Notes under the pieces: model-generated | Seen by the model: the letters and a program-made list of their open reading frames with translations, nothing else | What the model was told of the DNA's origin: nothing | Database searches by the model: none | Shown: positions 7,241 through 20,479 of the stretch, one piece after another | Layout: each line of letters opens with the position of its first letter | Numbering within the stretch: the stretch's first letter is position 1 | NCBI GenBank assembly: GCA_038734275.1 | Contig: JAVYOO010000010.1 | Span: 1 to 64,000 of the forward strand | Length of the DNA stretch: 64,000 nucleotides | Direction of reading: 5' to 3' | Origin: Archaeoglobaceae archaeon | GTDB taxonomy: Archaea > Halobacteriota > Archaeoglobi > Archaeoglobales > Archaeoglobaceae | Translations under genes and position numbers: made by a program

Positions 7241-7502
7241 TTTATTTTATGTTATGAATTATATTTTAGTATAACTAATTCTTGTTGTTTGCTACTGGTC
7301 TCTGGGAGCTTTTACGGAAAATCTTATTAACTGGAGATATTGGCGGTATTGATGTCTACAACGGGATCTCTAACCGATAAAAGGACAAGAGCAGGAATTG
7401 CAGATTCGGGTAATTTAGAAATTTTAGCTTTTTCGGACTTATCTACAATAGGAACTTACTCTACGGTCGAATTTTTGAATTTCGAAGTCTTGGTGAGGTT
7501 TT
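7241..7502. promoter_or_regulatory. 262-bp intergenic region upstream of the pur/car operon
   Basis: No convincing gene is seen. An AT-rich stretch near 7255-7275 (tatattttag) may hold the TATA box of the purE operon, leaving a leader of more than 200 nt, unusually long next to the many apparently leaderless genes here. A short frame at 7340-7531 overlaps purE and was not accepted. A GGTGAGG ribosome site (7491-7497) precedes purE. Confidence 0.35.
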
Positions 7503-7973
7503 ATGAAAGCAGTTGTGTTGATGGGTTCTAAAGCGGATTTGGATTACTCAAAGGAGATAGCACAAAAGCTTAAGCTTTTTGGAATTGAGAGCGAGCTTAG
7601 AGTAGCTTCAGCGCACAAAACTCCTGAGCATGTGCTTGAAATTCTGGAAAAATACGAAAAAGAAGACGTTGTGTTCGTTACGGTAGCGGGTAGAAGCAAT
7701 GCTTTGAGCGGGTTTGTGGATGCAAACACAACAAAGCCCGTAATAGCCTCGCCACCATACAGCGATAGATTTGCTGGAGCGGACATATTTTCGAGTATCA
7801 GAATGCCCTCGGGAGTTGCTCCAATGCTCGTGCTCGAAGCGGAGAACACCGCTTTGGCTGTTGCAAAGATCTTTGCGATTAAAAACGAAGCGGTGAAGAG
7901 ATTGGTCGAGGAATACCAGAGGAAGAAAAAGGAGGAAATCATCAAAGCAGACAAAGAGGTGGGCTATGGGTAG
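7503..7973 (+). CDS. purE: phosphoribosylaminoimidazole carboxylase, class II-like PurE
   Basis: Carboxylates AIR to CAIR in purine synthesis. At 156 aa it has the PurE N-terminal pattern MGSKADLDYSKEI and the active-site SAHKTPEH. Downstream, GRSNALSGF, SPPYSDRFAGADIFSSIRMP and the C-terminal KADKEV resemble class II PurE (AIR carboxylase domain of animal PAICS) more than bacterial class I. A class II enzyme uses CO2 directly and needs no PurK, and none is adjacent. The stop overlaps purC by 8 nt. Start ATG 7503 has a good ribosome site. Confidence 0.85.
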   Translation: MKAVVLMGSKADLDYSKEIAQKLKLFGIESELRVASAHKTPEHVLEILEKYEKEDVVFVTVAGRSNALSGFVDANTTKPVIASPPYSDRFAGADIFSSIRMPSGVAPMLVLEAENTALAVAKIFAIKNEAVKRLVEEYQRKKKEEIIKADKEVGYG

Positions 7974-8958
7974 TGTTAAGGATTTAATTGTGCTCAGGAG
8001 TCCAAATGGAGGACTTGGCGAGGGCATATTTGAGTTCTCGAATCGCTACAGCGTCTTCGACTACGGGGAAATGCCAGACAAGATCGAAGGAAAAGGAGCT
8101 TCGCTTTGCCTAATTTCGGCTTATTTCTTTGAAAAACTTGAAAAAATCGGAATAAAAACTCACTACGATGGACTAATTGAAGACAGCAGAGTAAAAAGGC
8201 TCGATGAATTGAGCTCAGCTACAAATAAAATGAAAATTAAGCTTGTCAGGGTTTTAAGACCAAAGGGCAGAGATTACTCGATATTCAGCAGAGAGAAGGC
8301 AAACTTCCTGATTCCGCTTGAGATAATCTACCGCAACAAAATCCCAGAAGGCTCTTCTTTGTTAAGAAGAATTGCGAGCGGGGAAGTAAAGCCAGAGGAC
8401 TTCGGACTTAAAGAAGTAAAGCCAAATATGAAGCTTGAAAAACCAATTGTTGATTTCAGCACGAAACTTGAAGACGTTGACAGATATCTTAGCTATGAGG
8501 AGGCAAAGAAAATTTCGGGATTGAGCGATGAGGAATTTGAAAAGCTTAAAGAGATCGTGCTTAAAGTTGATGATCTAATTACTGCAGAAGTTTCAAAGGC
8601 GGGTTTGGAGAACGAAGACGGAAAGATCGAGCTTGCTTTTGATGATAAACGCGAATTCATGGTTGTGGATGCAGTTGGAACTCCAGATGAGTGTAGGTTC
8701 AGCTTTGAAGGCTTTGAGGTAAGTAAGGAAATCCTCAGGGGCTATTACAAGAGGACAGAGTGGTATGAAAGGATTAAAATCCACAAGGGCAAAGAAAACT
8801 GGCGGGAGATTGTGGGGGTTCCGCCAAAGCTTAACCCAGAAGTAAAGAAATCAGTTTCGGAGCTATACATGGCTCTATGCAACGAAATAACTAAAAGAAA
8901 ATTCTTTGATGTTCCAAAGCTTCGCGCTGTTGTAAGGGAATTGAGGGGAATGCTATGA
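7966..8958 (+). CDS. purC: SAICAR synthetase (phosphoribosylaminoimidazole-succinocarboxamide synthase)
   Basis: Joins aspartate to CAIR with ATP, the step after PurE. The 330-aa length is that of the longer archaeal/eukaryote-like form. Visible signatures are the N-terminal YSVFDYGEMPDKIEGKG, IPLEIIYRNKIPEGSSL and the catalytic-domain DDKREFMVVDAVGTPDECRF. It overlaps purE by 8 nt and carA by 4 nt, so purE-purC-carA-carB form one operon for purine and carbamoyl phosphate synthesis. Confidence 0.9.
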   Translation: MGSVKDLIVLRSPNGGLGEGIFEFSNRYSVFDYGEMPDKIEGKGASLCLISAYFFEKLEKIGIKTHYDGLIEDSRVKRLDELSSATNKMKIKLVRVLRPKGRDYSIFSREKANFLIPLEIIYRNKIPEGSSLLRRIASGEVKPEDFGLKEVKPNMKLEKPIVDFSTKLEDVDRYLSYEEAKKISGLSDEEFEKLKEIVLKVDDLITAEVSKAGLENEDGKIELAFDDKREFMVVDAVGTPDECRFSFEGFEVSKEILRGYYKRTEWYERIKIHKGKENWREIVGVPPKLNPEVKKSVSELYMALCNEITKRKFFDVPKLRAVVRELRGML

Positions 8959-10022
8959 AAGCGGGCTTGGCTTTGGAAGATGGAACTTATCTCGAAGGTA
9001 AGGCTTTTGGAGCGGAAAAAATCGGCATAGGGGAGCTTGTTTTCTGCACATCGATGACTGGTTATGTTGAGGCTTTGACGGATCCAAGCTACAAAGGACA
9101 AATTCTAATGATGACCTATCCGCTTATTGGCAACTACGGGGTATGCAAAGAGGACTTTGAGAGCGACGGCGTTAAAGTTGAGGGCTTCGTGGTCCGTGAG
9201 CTCTGCAAGAAGCCAAGCAACTGGCGGAGCGAGATGAGTGTTGATGAACTGCTAAAGCAATACGATGTCGTGGGCATTGAAGGTGTTGACACCAGAATGC
9301 TTACGAAGAAGATCCGAATTTACGGCTCAATGAAGGCTGCAATCGGCGTAGGGGTTGAAAAGGAAAAGCTGATCAAGATCGCAAGGGAACAGCCTTTCAT
9401 AGGCGATATTGATCTTGTCGATAAAGTCTGCGTTAGGGAGCCAAAAAGGATTGAAGCCAAAGGAAAATACGAAGTTGTGCTCATCGACTGCGGTGTAAAG
9501 ATGAGCATAGTTAGACAGCTTCTGAAGCGTGGAATTAATCTCACACTTGTGCCTTACAACTTTCCAGCTGAGAAGATCATCGAAATGAACCCTGATGGTG
9601 TCTTCATATCTAATGGCCCTGGCGATCCTGCGAGGGTTAAGGAAACAATAGAGACGATCAGGAAGCTCGTTGGCAAGTTTCCAATGGCTGGAATTTGCCT
9701 TGGACACCAGTTGATGGCTTTAGCTTTTAAAGCCAAGACCTTTAAGCTTAAATTTGGACACCACGGGAGCAATCAGCCCACAAAAGATCTTGAGACAGGC
9801 AGAGTTTTCATTTCAAGCCAGAATCACAACTTCTCGGTTGACGAAAAAACCCTGCCGAAGGGTTTCGAAGTGACGCAGATTAATCTTAACGACAGAACTG
9901 TCGAAGGACTCAAGCACAATGATCTGCCCATAATAACCGTGCAATATCACCCAGAAGCTGGTCCTGGGCCACATGACACGTATTTCTTCTTCGATCGATT
10001 TCTTGAGCTTTTGAGGGGTTGA
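8955..10022 (+). CDS. carA: carbamoyl-phosphate synthase small (glutaminase) subunit
   Basis: Hydrolyses glutamine and passes ammonia to CarB. The 355-aa protein has the CarA N-terminal domain ([15 protein letters not shown]) and a C-terminal class I glutamine amidotransferase: oxyanion [10 protein letters not shown], nucleophile Cys in GICLGHQ, and catalytic His-Glu in [15 protein letters not shown] 8955 overlaps the purC stop by 4 nt. carB starts 1 nt after the stop. It acts in the cytoplasm, feeding pyrimidine and arginine synthesis. Confidence 0.95.
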   Translation: MKAGLALEDGTYLEGKAFGAEKIGIGELVFCTSMTGYVEALTDPSYKGQILMMTYPLIGNYGVCKEDFESDGVKVEGFVVRELCKKPSNWRSEMSVDELLKQYDVVGIEGVDTRMLTKKIRIYGSMKAAIGVGVEKEKLIKIAREQPFIGDIDLVDKVCVREPKRIEAKGKYEVVLIDCGVKMSIVRQLLKRGINLTLVPYNFPAEKIIEMNPDGVFISNGPGDPARVKETIETIRKLVGKFPMAGICLGHQLMALAFKAKTFKLKFGHHGSNQPTKDLETGRVFISSQNHNFSVDEKTLPKGFEVTQINLNDRTVEGLKHNDLPIITVQYHPEAGPGPHDTYFFFDRFLELLRG

Positions 10023-10023
10023 A

Positions 10024-13234
<3,211 letters not shown>

Positions 13235-13260
<26 letters not shown>

Positions 13261-13906
13261 GAATCTTGCAAAACTCGATTTCGAACGAGAAAAAAGGGCA
13301 GGAAAGCCAGAGGCGATTTTCGGTGAGGGAAAGCCTGTTGAAGTAGTAGTAAGGATAGCAGAGGAATACAAAAAATTGGGCCAGCCAGTGCTTTTCACAA
13401 GACTTAACAAAGAGCAGATGGAAGCTTTGAAAGCCATTGGAGCAGAAATAAACGAGCTTGCAAGAACTGCAACTTTTGGAAAAGCTAAAGAGACTATTGG
13501 AAGTGTTGCCATACTAACAGCCGGCACAGCTGATGTGGCCGTTGCTGAGGAAGCGAGAGTGACGGCCGAGTTTCTTGGCTTGGAAGTTTTAAAATTCTAC
13601 GACGTCGGTGTTGCGGGGTTGCACAGGATCATAGAACCCGTAAAGGCAATAAGGGAAAAGAAAGTTGATAGTGTTATTGTAATCGCTGGGATGGAAGGAG
13701 CCTTGCCTTCGGTTATAGCAGGGCTAGTTGATGTGCCAGTTATAGCTGTTCCTACTTCGATCGGTTATGGAGTTCATTTAAAAGGAATTTCGACACTTTT
13801 TGCAATGCTACAAAGCTGTCCCTCTGGAGTTGCGGTCGTTAACATCGACAACGGCTTTGGAGCATCGGTTTTTGCCTATTTGATTTCTAAGGTAAAAAGC
13901 CGTTAG
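13235..13906 (+). CDS. larB: LarB-like pyridinium biscarboxylate synthase (NCAIR mutase-like)
   Basis: LarB carboxylates nicotinate adenine dinucleotide in synthesis of the nickel-pincer cofactor. The 223-aa length fits the family. The N-terminal [19 protein letters not shown] and the PurE-like C-terminal part ([38 protein letters not shown]) are characteristic. ATG 13235 lies inside the carB end (26-nt overlap). LarC and LarE are not nearby. Its paralogy to PurE and its place in a pur/car operon could also suggest a purine role, but the LarB pattern is clear. Short AT-rich downstream sequence separates it from the convergent hydratase gene. Confidence 0.8.
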
Positions 13907-13974
13907 TCTAATATTTTTGCCTAATTTCGGGTTTATTCGACTGTATAGTTACGAAAAATAAAAAGATTTTAAGA

Positions 13975-14796
13975 TTATTTCATCTGAAACTCAGGCTTTC
14001 TTTTTTCGAAGAATGCCAAAACCGCTTCCCTGAGCTCACCAGTGGCTATTGAGAGCATGATCGAAAGAACTTCGTAGTATAGCCCAGACTGTAGAGAGCA
14101 TTCTTTACCTTTTTCGATCTCGAACTTTGCAATCTGAACGAGCATCGGATTCTTTTCAGCGATCTTCTTTGCAAAGTTGATCGTATATTCTTCAAGCTTA
14201 TCTGCTGGAATGACTTCATCCACTATTCCCAAGTTTTTGGCAGTTTCCGCATCGATCGTTTCGCAGGTAAAAATCAACCTCTTTGCTTTTGATTCGCCAA
14301 TCTTTCTCGTGAGCCTTTGCGTAGCCCCCCATGCGGGAGTCATTCCGAGATTCAACTGCGGAAAGCTAAACGTTGCATCTTTGGATGCGAAGATGAAATC
14401 ACAGCAAAGAGCCATTTCAACGCCACCACCAATTGCAAGCCCATTGACCATTGCTATAACCGGCTTCGGAAAATCATCGATCAGATTGAATAGCCTGAAG
14501 ATCTGAGCTACGGTTTTAGAGTAATCAGAATAAACTGTGGGACTGCCTATAAAGAAACCCGGATCAACAAGATCGTCGCCAGAGCAAAAGGCTTTTCTTT
14601 TTCCTTGGATCTCAGCACCAGTTAAAATTACAACCCTGATTGCGTTGTCTTCTGCCAGTTTCTTCATAGCATCCTCAAGCTCCAATCTGAGGGTTGAGTT
14701 TACCGCATTCATTTTTTCTGGTCGGTTCAGATAGACTTTGGCAATTGTGCCGTCAACTATTTCAACTTTAACTTCTTTATAGCCATCATAGCTCAT
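13975..14796 (-). CDS. enoyl-CoA hydratase/isomerase family protein
   Basis: Crotonase-fold enzyme acting on enoyl-CoA esters, probably in beta-oxidation. The 273-aa protein shows YLNRPEKMNAVN, the oxyanion-hole segment RKAFCSGDDL and MVNGLAIGGGVEMALCCD. The usual hydratase Glu pair is not clear in the second helix (FPQLNLGMTPAWGATQRL has no Glu at the common place), so isomerase or another crotonase reaction is possible. ATG 14796 is preceded by GGAGGTGG. It is divergent from a hotdog thioesterase, a functional neighbour in acyl-CoA chemistry. Confidence 0.8.
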   Translation of the reverse strand: MSYDGYKEVKVEIVDGTIAKVYLNRPEKMNAVNSTLRLELEDAMKKLAEDNAIRVVILTGAEIQGKRKAFCSGDDLVDPGFFIGSPTVYSDYSKTVAQIFRLFNLIDDFPKPVIAMVNGLAIGGGVEMALCCDFIFASKDATFSFPQLNLGMTPAWGATQRLTRKIGESKAKRLIFTCETIDAETAKNLGIVDEVIPADKLEEYTINFAKKIAEKNPMLVQIAKFEIEKGKECSLQSGLYYEVLSIMLSIATGELREAVLAFFEKRKPEFQMK

Positions 14797-14890
14797 TTTT
14801 CCACCTCCATTGTCCAAGCTTCGAAGAAAAGTATATATCTTTACTGAAATTTTGTGGACCATTCAACAAATTTTTAAATTAGGATTGATA

Positions 14891-15310
14891 ATGCAAGTCA
14901 TGGATCTTGTTGGGGAATTCGTAAAGCTTGTAGGCAGCGCGCCGTGGTATAGACTTATTGGTATGGAGATTAAAAGAGGAGAAAATGAAATCCTTGTTGA
15001 GATCCAGATTGAAGAGAAACACCTGCAGGCACTTGGAATGGTTCATGGCGGGGCTATAGCGAGTATTCTCGATTCTGCAATCGGTTTAAACATAAATAAG
15101 GAACTGATTGAAAAGGGCAAGCTTGCTATAACTTCTCAGCTGAACGTTCACTATCTCAAGCCAGTATCGAGAGGAAAAATTACTGCAAAAGCCAAGCCCT
15201 TGTTTATAGGCTCAAAAGTCGCTGTTGGCTATGGAGAGCTCAAAGACGAAAATGGAGAAACGATTGCTGTAGCAACTTCAACTTTTTACATCACAACCCG
15301 AAAGGAATGA
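14891..15310 (+). CDS. PaaI-like hotdog-fold acyl-CoA thioesterase
   Basis: Hydrolyses acyl-CoA or phenylacetyl-type CoA esters. A 139-aa hotdog domain with the family motif ALGMVHGGAIASILDSAIG (HGG and the helix Asp) and SQLNVHYLKPV. I chose ATG 14891; an in-frame start at 14810 would lie upstream of the AT-rich promoter (ttttaaatt near 14870). A second ATG at 14900 is also possible. It is divergently placed next to the enoyl-CoA hydratase. Confidence 0.8.
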   Translation: MQVMDLVGEFVKLVGSAPWYRLIGMEIKRGENEILVEIQIEEKHLQALGMVHGGAIASILDSAIGLNINKELIEKGKLAITSQLNVHYLKPVSRGKITAKAKPLFIGSKVAVGYGELKDENGETIAVATSTFYITTRKE

Positions 15311-15355
15311 ATTCAGAATGCGAAGAATTAAAAAGGTTGGAAGGAACTGATCTTG

Positions 15356-16447
15356 ATGAACATCTTCGGCTACGCTTTCAGAGTCACAACCTGGGGGGAA
15401 AGCCACGGTAAGGCTGTCGGCTGTGTTATCGACGGCTGTCCTGCGGGACTTGAAATTGACGAGGAATTCATTCAGAAAGAAATGAGTAGAAGAAGGCCAG
15501 GTGGTGAATTTAGCTCAAAGAGGAGGGAAATCGATAAAGTTGAGATTCTTTCTGGCGTTCTAAATGGAATCACGATTGGAACACCTATTTCGATGCTCGT
15601 GTGGAATGTTGATGTGGATTCAAGTCCTTATGACGAGCTAAGAACAATTCCACGTCCCGGGCATGCGGACTGGAGTTACTATGCAAAATTTGGAATTCGG
15701 GACTGGCGTGGTGGTGGGAGAGCTTCGGCAAGAGAAACGGTCGCAAGAGTTTCTGCTGGAGCAATAGCAAAACTTATTCTGAAAAAATATGGAATAAAGG
15801 TTTTTGGATACGCAAAAGAAATCGGAGGAATAAAGTTTGAAGTTGAGGATGCTGAGAAAGCCTTTGAAATTGCAGAGAAAAGCCCAATAAGGTGCCCAGA
15901 TATAAAAAAAGAGAAAGAAGCTGAGGATTTGATAAAAAAGGTGATGAGTGAAGGTGATAGTGTTGGCGGGATTGTGGAAATCGTTGCGAAGAATGTGCCA
16001 GCAGGCTTAGGAGAACCAGTCTTTGGTAAGATCAGCGCCTATCTTGCCTATGCTCTCATGAGCATACCCTCAGTGAAGGGCTTTGAGATTGGAAAGGGTT
16101 TTGAAGTTTCAAAGCTCAGAGGGAGCGAAAACAACGATCCAATCGTGCTGAGAGATGGTAGAATACGGTTTGCAACAAATAACGCTGGCGGAATTCTTGG
16201 AGGGATTACGAATGGAGAAGACATTGTTATGAGAATCGCAGTTAAGCCAACTCCTTCTATAGCGAAAAAGCAAAAAAGTGTTGACTACGAGAAAATGGAA
16301 GAAGTCGAGATCAGCGTGAAGGGGCGACATGACCCTTGCATAGTTCCAAGAATAGTTCCTGTGGCGGAAGCGATGGTTTCGCTTGTGCTTGTGGATTGCA
16401 TGCTCCTTCAGGGTTTGATTCCAAGGAGTTTTATGGGGAGAACATGA
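15356..16447 (+). CDS. aroC: chorismate synthase
   Basis: Last step of the shikimate pathway: EPSP to chorismate with reduced FMN. At 363 aa the protein has all signatures: [64 protein letters not shown] and [13 protein letters not shown]. The ATG at 15356 was chosen over the TTG just before it, since the protein normally begins M(N)xFGxxF. The stop overlaps the polyferredoxin start by 4 nt, linking aromatic synthesis with the next genes. Confidence 0.95.
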   Translation: MNIFGYAFRVTTWGESHGKAVGCVIDGCPAGLEIDEEFIQKEMSRRRPGGEFSSKRREIDKVEILSGVLNGITIGTPISMLVWNVDVDSSPYDELRTIPRPGHADWSYYAKFGIRDWRGGGRASARETVARVSAGAIAKLILKKYGIKVFGYAKEIGGIKFEVEDAEKAFEIAEKSPIRCPDIKKEKEAEDLIKKVMSEGDSVGGIVEIVAKNVPAGLGEPVFGKISAYLAYALMSIPSVKGFEIGKGFEVSKLRGSENNDPIVLRDGRIRFATNNAGGILGGITNGEDIVMRIAVKPTPSIAKKQKSVDYEKMEEVEISVKGRHDPCIVPRIVPVAEAMVSLVLVDCMLLQGLIPRSFMGRT

Positions 16448-17742
16448 TCGAAAGAGAGATAGAAGCAGACGAAAAACTAAAACTTGTTCAGAAGGCTGAA
16501 GATGAGATTAGAGAGCTTATTTACGATTATAAAAGATGCAATGGCTGTGGAATCTGCGTTTATGCATGCCCTGTGAATGCAATCGAACTCGGGCCGGTGC
16601 ACGAGATTGCCAAAGGAATGGAGATGCCACCAGTGATCATAGACCACCTGAAATGTGCATATTGCGGAATATGTTTCTCATTTTGCCCCTTTAATGCCTT
16701 TGAATTTTATATAAACAAAGAACCGATTGAAAAATCCTCTTTACCTCTCTCTCCAGTTCGCTACACTTACAAATACGAGAACTGCAAAGAGTGCACTCTC
16801 TGCTACAAGGTCTGCCCAACGAAGGCGATAAGCAGAGAGAGAATAATTACAAGAAGCCAGATCCCAGAAAAGAATGAGAACTTAAAGGGATCTGTTAAGA
16901 TCGACAGGCAGAAGTGCAATCTATGCGGAATATGTGCGGAATTTTGCGAAGTATTTAAAATGGTGGATAAGGAGATCTCTCCGACGGACATAATGCCTTA
17001 CAGCGACATTTTGATCGATGAGAGCAAATGCGATTACTGCAAGCTTTGCGAGGAAATTTGCCCAGAGAAAGCAATAGCGGTCGAGGGAAAAAGAATCTCC
17101 TACAGGCTTCCGCAAAAGATCGCAAAGATTACGATAGAGCAGAATATTTGCTCAAACTGTGGCTACTGCGAAGAAATTTGCCCTTATGACGCTGCAAAGA
17201 CTATAAAGCCAATTGAAGGAAAGCTAAGCTTGTTTGAAGCGAGAATGACAAGATGCGATCCCGTTGGTTGTGGAGCCTGCCTTAGGATCTGCAAGTTTAA
17301 CAGAGTCTGGTTCGTGTCAGAGGACAGAAAAAGAGTTTATTTTAATGAAAAGTTCTGCATATACTGCGGAGCATGCGAAAATGCTTGTCCTTACGATTTG
17401 ATTTTGGTTGAAAGAAAGAATTACTTCACAAAGGAGATGGTTTTTGACGCTCCATGGAGAAACGCTTGGGAGGATGCGGTTGGTAGAATAGTTAAAAAGG
17501 AGAGAGTTAAACAGCTTGAAAAGATCTCGGTTTCAGAAGCGGAGCAGATAGCAATTGAAGAAGGCTTGGAGATCGGTGAAAAGGCTCCGCTTAAAGGTTT
17601 GGACAAACTTGAAAAAATTGAAGAACTGCTAAGAAAAGTCAGGTATAGAAAGGCTCTCGAAACTGGGGATCTTGAGGTGTTTATGAGGGGTGTTGAACGT
17701 GCACTTGGAGAGAATCCGAGGAACGGAGAGCAGAAGACTTGA
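16444..17742 (+). CDS. polyferredoxin with eight 4Fe-4S cluster motifs
   Basis: A 432-aa electron carrier. Eight CxxCxxCxxxC-type motifs are readable, among them [71 protein letters not shown] and [12 protein letters not shown]. One carries a variant spacing ([13 protein letters not shown]). It resembles FwdF-type polyferredoxins that serve formylmethanofuran dehydrogenase and other redox complexes, but no fwd genes are here. ATG 16444 overlaps the aroC stop (ATGA); an upstream in-frame start would run deep into aroC. The C-terminal 90 residues have no cysteines and are helical. Confidence 0.85.
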   Translation: MIEREIEADEKLKLVQKAEDEIRELIYDYKRCNGCGICVYACPVNAIELGPVHEIAKGMEMPPVIIDHLKCAYCGICFSFCPFNAFEFYINKEPIEKSSLPLSPVRYTYKYENCKECTLCYKVCPTKAISRERIITRSQIPEKNENLKGSVKIDRQKCNLCGICAEFCEVFKMVDKEISPTDIMPYSDILIDESKCDYCKLCEEICPEKAIAVEGKRISYRLPQKIAKITIEQNICSNCGYCEEICPYDAAKTIKPIEGKLSLFEARMTRCDPVGCGACLRICKFNRVWFVSEDRKRVYFNEKFCIYCGACENACPYDLILVERKNYFTKEMVFDAPWRNAWEDAVGRIVKKERVKQLEKISVSEAEQIAIEEGLEIGEKAPLKGLDKLEKIEELLRKVRYRKALETGDLEVFMRGVERALGENPRNGEQKT

Positions 17743-18901
17743 AGGAAAGAAGATCGTGCTTGGAGTTACTGGTAGCATTTCCGCTGTTGAATGTGTAAAG
17801 CTTGCAAGAGAGCTTGCGAGAAGAGGAGCGGAGGTATTCGCCGTAATGAGCGAATCTGCACAGAAAATTATTCATCCGTATGCTCTTGAATTTGCCACTG
17901 GGAATAAGGTTGTTACGGAAATCACGGGAATGATTGAGCATGTTAACTATCTGGGCTCAGAAGGATTTGCGGATCTATACTTAATAGCCCCCGCCACTGC
18001 AAACACAATCTCGAAGATCGCCAACGGGATCGACGACACACCCGTGACGACTTTTGCAACAACTGCCTTGGGGGCAAAGAAGCCAGTATTAATAGCCCCA
18101 GCGATGCATGCGGCGATGATTGAGAATCCCGCTGTGCGGGAGAACATTGAAAAGCTTAAAAAAATGGGAGTCGAGTTCATAGAGCCAAGATTTGCTGAAG
18201 GAAAGGCAAAGTTTCCTGAAATTGAAAAGATCTGCTTGCATGTAGAAAGGAAGCTTTATCCAAAAGAATTCGCAGGAAAAAAGGTTCTCGTGACCGCGGG
18301 ACCAACTTACGAGCAGATCGATCCAGTGAGGTTTATAAGCAACAGAAGTTCTGGGCTAATGGGTAAGGAAATCGCTCTTGAGCTTTGGCGCAGAGGAGCG
18401 GAGGTCGTGCTAATAACTTCGAGAAACTTTGGAATCGATCTGCCCAATTTCAGGGAAGTGCATGTGTGGTCAGTCAGGGATATGCTGAATGCCGTGCTGA
18501 AGGAGATTAAAGATTGCTCTTTATTTGTGTCTTCGGCAGCTCCCGCGGACTTCGTTGTTGAAATGCAGGATAAAAAGATCAAAACTACTCCAGAGCTTGT
18601 TCTCAGGCTTAAAGAAGCTCCAAAAATAATAAGAGAGGTTAGAAAAGTTTACAGTGGAGATATAATAGGTTTCAAAGCTGAAACTGGGGTTAGAGATGAA
18701 GAACTTGTGGGAATTGCGATGGAGAAGCTGAATACTGACGACTTAGTCATGATCGTTGCGAACGATGTTCTTGAAAAAGGCATGGGAACCGAAGAAACAC
18801 GAGTTGCGGTGATCAACCGCAAGAGAACCCAATGGCTTGAAGGAAAGAAGGGAGAAGTTGCGAAGAGGATTGTGGAGATCTACATCGAAGATTGCCTATG
18901 A
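17690..18901 (+). CDS. coaBC: bifunctional phosphopantothenoylcysteine decarboxylase/synthetase
   Basis: Two steps of CoA synthesis: ligation of cysteine to 4'-phosphopantothenate (CoaB) and decarboxylation with FMN (CoaC). The N-terminal CoaC domain has KIVLGVTGSISAVECVKLAR, the catalytic His in GMIEHVNYL and the PAMHAAM segment. The C-terminal CoaB domain has VLVTAGPTYEQIDPVRFISN. The start is GTG 17690 or GTG 17699; GAGGGG at 17685-17690 favours 17699. It overlaps the polyferredoxin gene by about 50 nt and pantoate kinase by 4 nt. Confidence 0.92.
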   Translation: MLNVHLERIRGTESRRLEGKKIVLGVTGSISAVECVKLARELARRGAEVFAVMSESAQKIIHPYALEFATGNKVVTEITGMIEHVNYLGSEGFADLYLIAPATANTISKIANGIDDTPVTTFATTALGAKKPVLIAPAMHAAMIENPAVRENIEKLKKMGVEFIEPRFAEGKAKFPEIEKICLHVERKLYPKEFAGKKVLVTAGPTYEQIDPVRFISNRSSGLMGKEIALELWRRGAEVVLITSRNFGIDLPNFREVHVWSVRDMLNAVLKEIKDCSLFVSSAAPADFVVEMQDKKIKTTPELVLRLKEAPKIIREVRKVYSGDIIGFKAETGVRDEELVGIAMEKLNTDDLVMIVANDVLEKGMGTEETRVAVINRKRTQWLEGKKGEVAKRIVEIYIEDCL

Positions 18902-19719
18902 TCTTCTGCCCAGCGGCGATAAGCTGTATCTTCAGCCCGAAGATCGATCAGGATCCGCTGAGAACAGGTAGCATCGGAGTGGGGTTCACAATCAACAGGG
19001 GAGTGGTTGCAAAACCCTCTTCTGAAATCACTTTTAACGGAAAAAAAATAGATTTTCCGACCGTCGAGTTTGTGCTTAAAGAGAACAAAATGGAAGGTGT
19101 GGAACTAATCAGCGATTTACCACTTGGCTGTGGATTTGGGTTGAGCGGAGCTTCAGCGCTTGCGACAGCATTTCTTAGCGAAAAACCCGCAGTTGAACTT
19201 TACGACTTGGCACACGTAGCAGAAGTTGTCAATCTTACGGGTCTCGGAACGGTGGCAACTCAGGTTTTCTCGGGATTGGTTATAAGAAAGTCCGCTTCAT
19301 GTCCTTCAAGAATTGTTGTTGAAAGATATGCTTGGAATTATGAGCTGGATTTCCTCTCTTTGGGGAGCATTTCAACAAGGGAAGTGTTGACAACGAGGAA
19401 AAATATAAGCGAAATTGGAATGAAATGGCTTAAGGAGTTCATGAAAAAAGTAACTCTGGAGAATTTGTTCAGATGCTCAAAGGCATTCGCTGTGGAAACT
19501 GGACTTATTGAGCCCGTAAAGGACATAATTGAGGCTGTTGAGAGTTCGGGGGGAATGGCAAGCATGGCGATGCTTGGAAAAACTGTTTTTGCTTATAATG
19601 GCTTTGAAGCATTGAAAGAATTTGGAAAGCCATTCAAAGCTAAAATTGAGTGTATTGGGGTGAGAAAAGTTGAAAGTTTCGGCAATTCAGTGCAGAATCG
19701 GCGATTTGAACAGTGCTGA
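18898..19719 (+). CDS. pantoate kinase (archaeal GHMP kinase)
   Basis: Phosphorylates pantoate, the first committed step of the archaeal CoA route, in which phosphopantothenate is made without PanC or PanK. The 273-aa protein has the GHMP ATP loop SDLPLGCGFGLSGASALATA (residues about 78-97) and the archaeal N-terminal pattern FCPAAISCIFSP. Adjacent coaBC supports the call. ATG 18898 overlaps the coaBC stop by 4 nt. Its 3' end overlaps the next gene by 50 nt. Confidence 0.85.
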   Translation: MIFCPAAISCIFSPKIDQDPLRTGSIGVGFTINRGVVAKPSSEITFNGKKIDFPTVEFVLKENKMEGVELISDLPLGCGFGLSGASALATAFLSEKPAVELYDLAHVAEVVNLTGLGTVATQVFSGLVIRKSASCPSRIVVERYAWNYELDFLSLGSISTREVLTTRKNISEIGMKWLKEFMKKVTLENLFRCSKAFAVETGLIEPVKDIIEAVESSGGMASMAMLGKTVFAYNGFEALKEFGKPFKAKIECIGVRKVESFGNSVQNRRFEQC

Positions 19720-20437
19720 GAGGTTATCAAGGGAAGCAATAGAGATGGGGGCGGAGTTGCTTCTTTACCCCGAATATTTTTCATATCTAGTGTTATCTAT
19801 AGAAATCGGAGAGAAAACCCTTGAATTCCTGCGAAGGATAAGCAAGGAGTATAGTGTTGTCACATCAGGCAACATCGTTTTTAAGGAAGATAAGATTACA
19901 AATAGGGCCTTTATATTTGATTCTGGTGAAGTTGTAGGCTATCAGGACAAAGTTCATCCCACGAGGAATGAAAGAGCTCTTGGAATTGCTTCCGGCGAGA
20001 GACTTAATGTTTTTAATGTTCGAAGGGCAAAAATATGCGTTCTTGTTTGTGCAGACATCCTTTATCCTGAGCTTTGCAGAATAGCTGGTTTAAAAGGAGC
20101 TGAAATCGCTCTGAATCCCGTAGTTTCTTTCAAGTATTCGGAGCTTCCCGGAGAAAATTTGAGATATTGCCTTTACTTTGCCAGATCTTTCGATAACTGC
20201 TATGCAATTGTTAAAGCAGGTGGCTTTGGCAGAACTTTCGCTGGAAGTGATGCGGTTGGGAGAAGCTTGATTGCGAGCTTTGATGGAGTTCTTGCCAAAA
20301 GTAAGGGCGAAGAAAGTGAGGAGGCTGTTATAGCAGACGTTGATCTGAGCAGAATAAGGAACTATAGGTTGATAAATTACTCTCTGATCGAGAGAAACGT
20401 CGAAGCTTATCGGGATTTGCTCGAGAAAAGTATATAA
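19670..20437 (+). CDS. carbon-nitrogen hydrolase (nitrilase superfamily)
   Basis: Hydrolyses a C-N bond in an amide or nitrile; substrate unknown. In 255 aa the Glu-Lys-Cys triad is visible: Glu in LLLYPEYFSY, Lys in GYQDKVHPTRNE and Cys in ICVLVCADILYPEL. The start is TTG 19670, with GGGGTGA seven nt before, inside the pantoate kinase gene. The 50-nt overlap and shared direction place it at the end of the aroC-polyferredoxin-coaBC operon. It may recycle amides, but nothing ties it to CoA directly. Confidence 0.85.
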   Translation: MKVSAIQCRIGDLNSAERLSREAIEMGAELLLYPEYFSYLVLSIEIGEKTLEFLRRISKEYSVVTSGNIVFKEDKITNRAFIFDSGEVVGYQDKVHPTRNERALGIASGERLNVFNVRRAKICVLVCADILYPELCRIAGLKGAEIALNPVVSFKYSELPGENLRYCLYFARSFDNCYAIVKAGGFGRTFAGSDAVGRSLIASFDGVLAKSKGEESEEAVIADVDLSRIRNYRLINYSLIERNVEAYRDLLEKSI

Positions 20438-20479
20438 ATATCTTTGGAATAGTATTAAAAAATTGTGGGGGTGTTGTAA

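Noticed and set aside
7340-7531. A 63-codon frame upstream of and overlapping purE
   Set aside because: It lacks a ribosome site and any family pattern, and its end is in another frame of purE.
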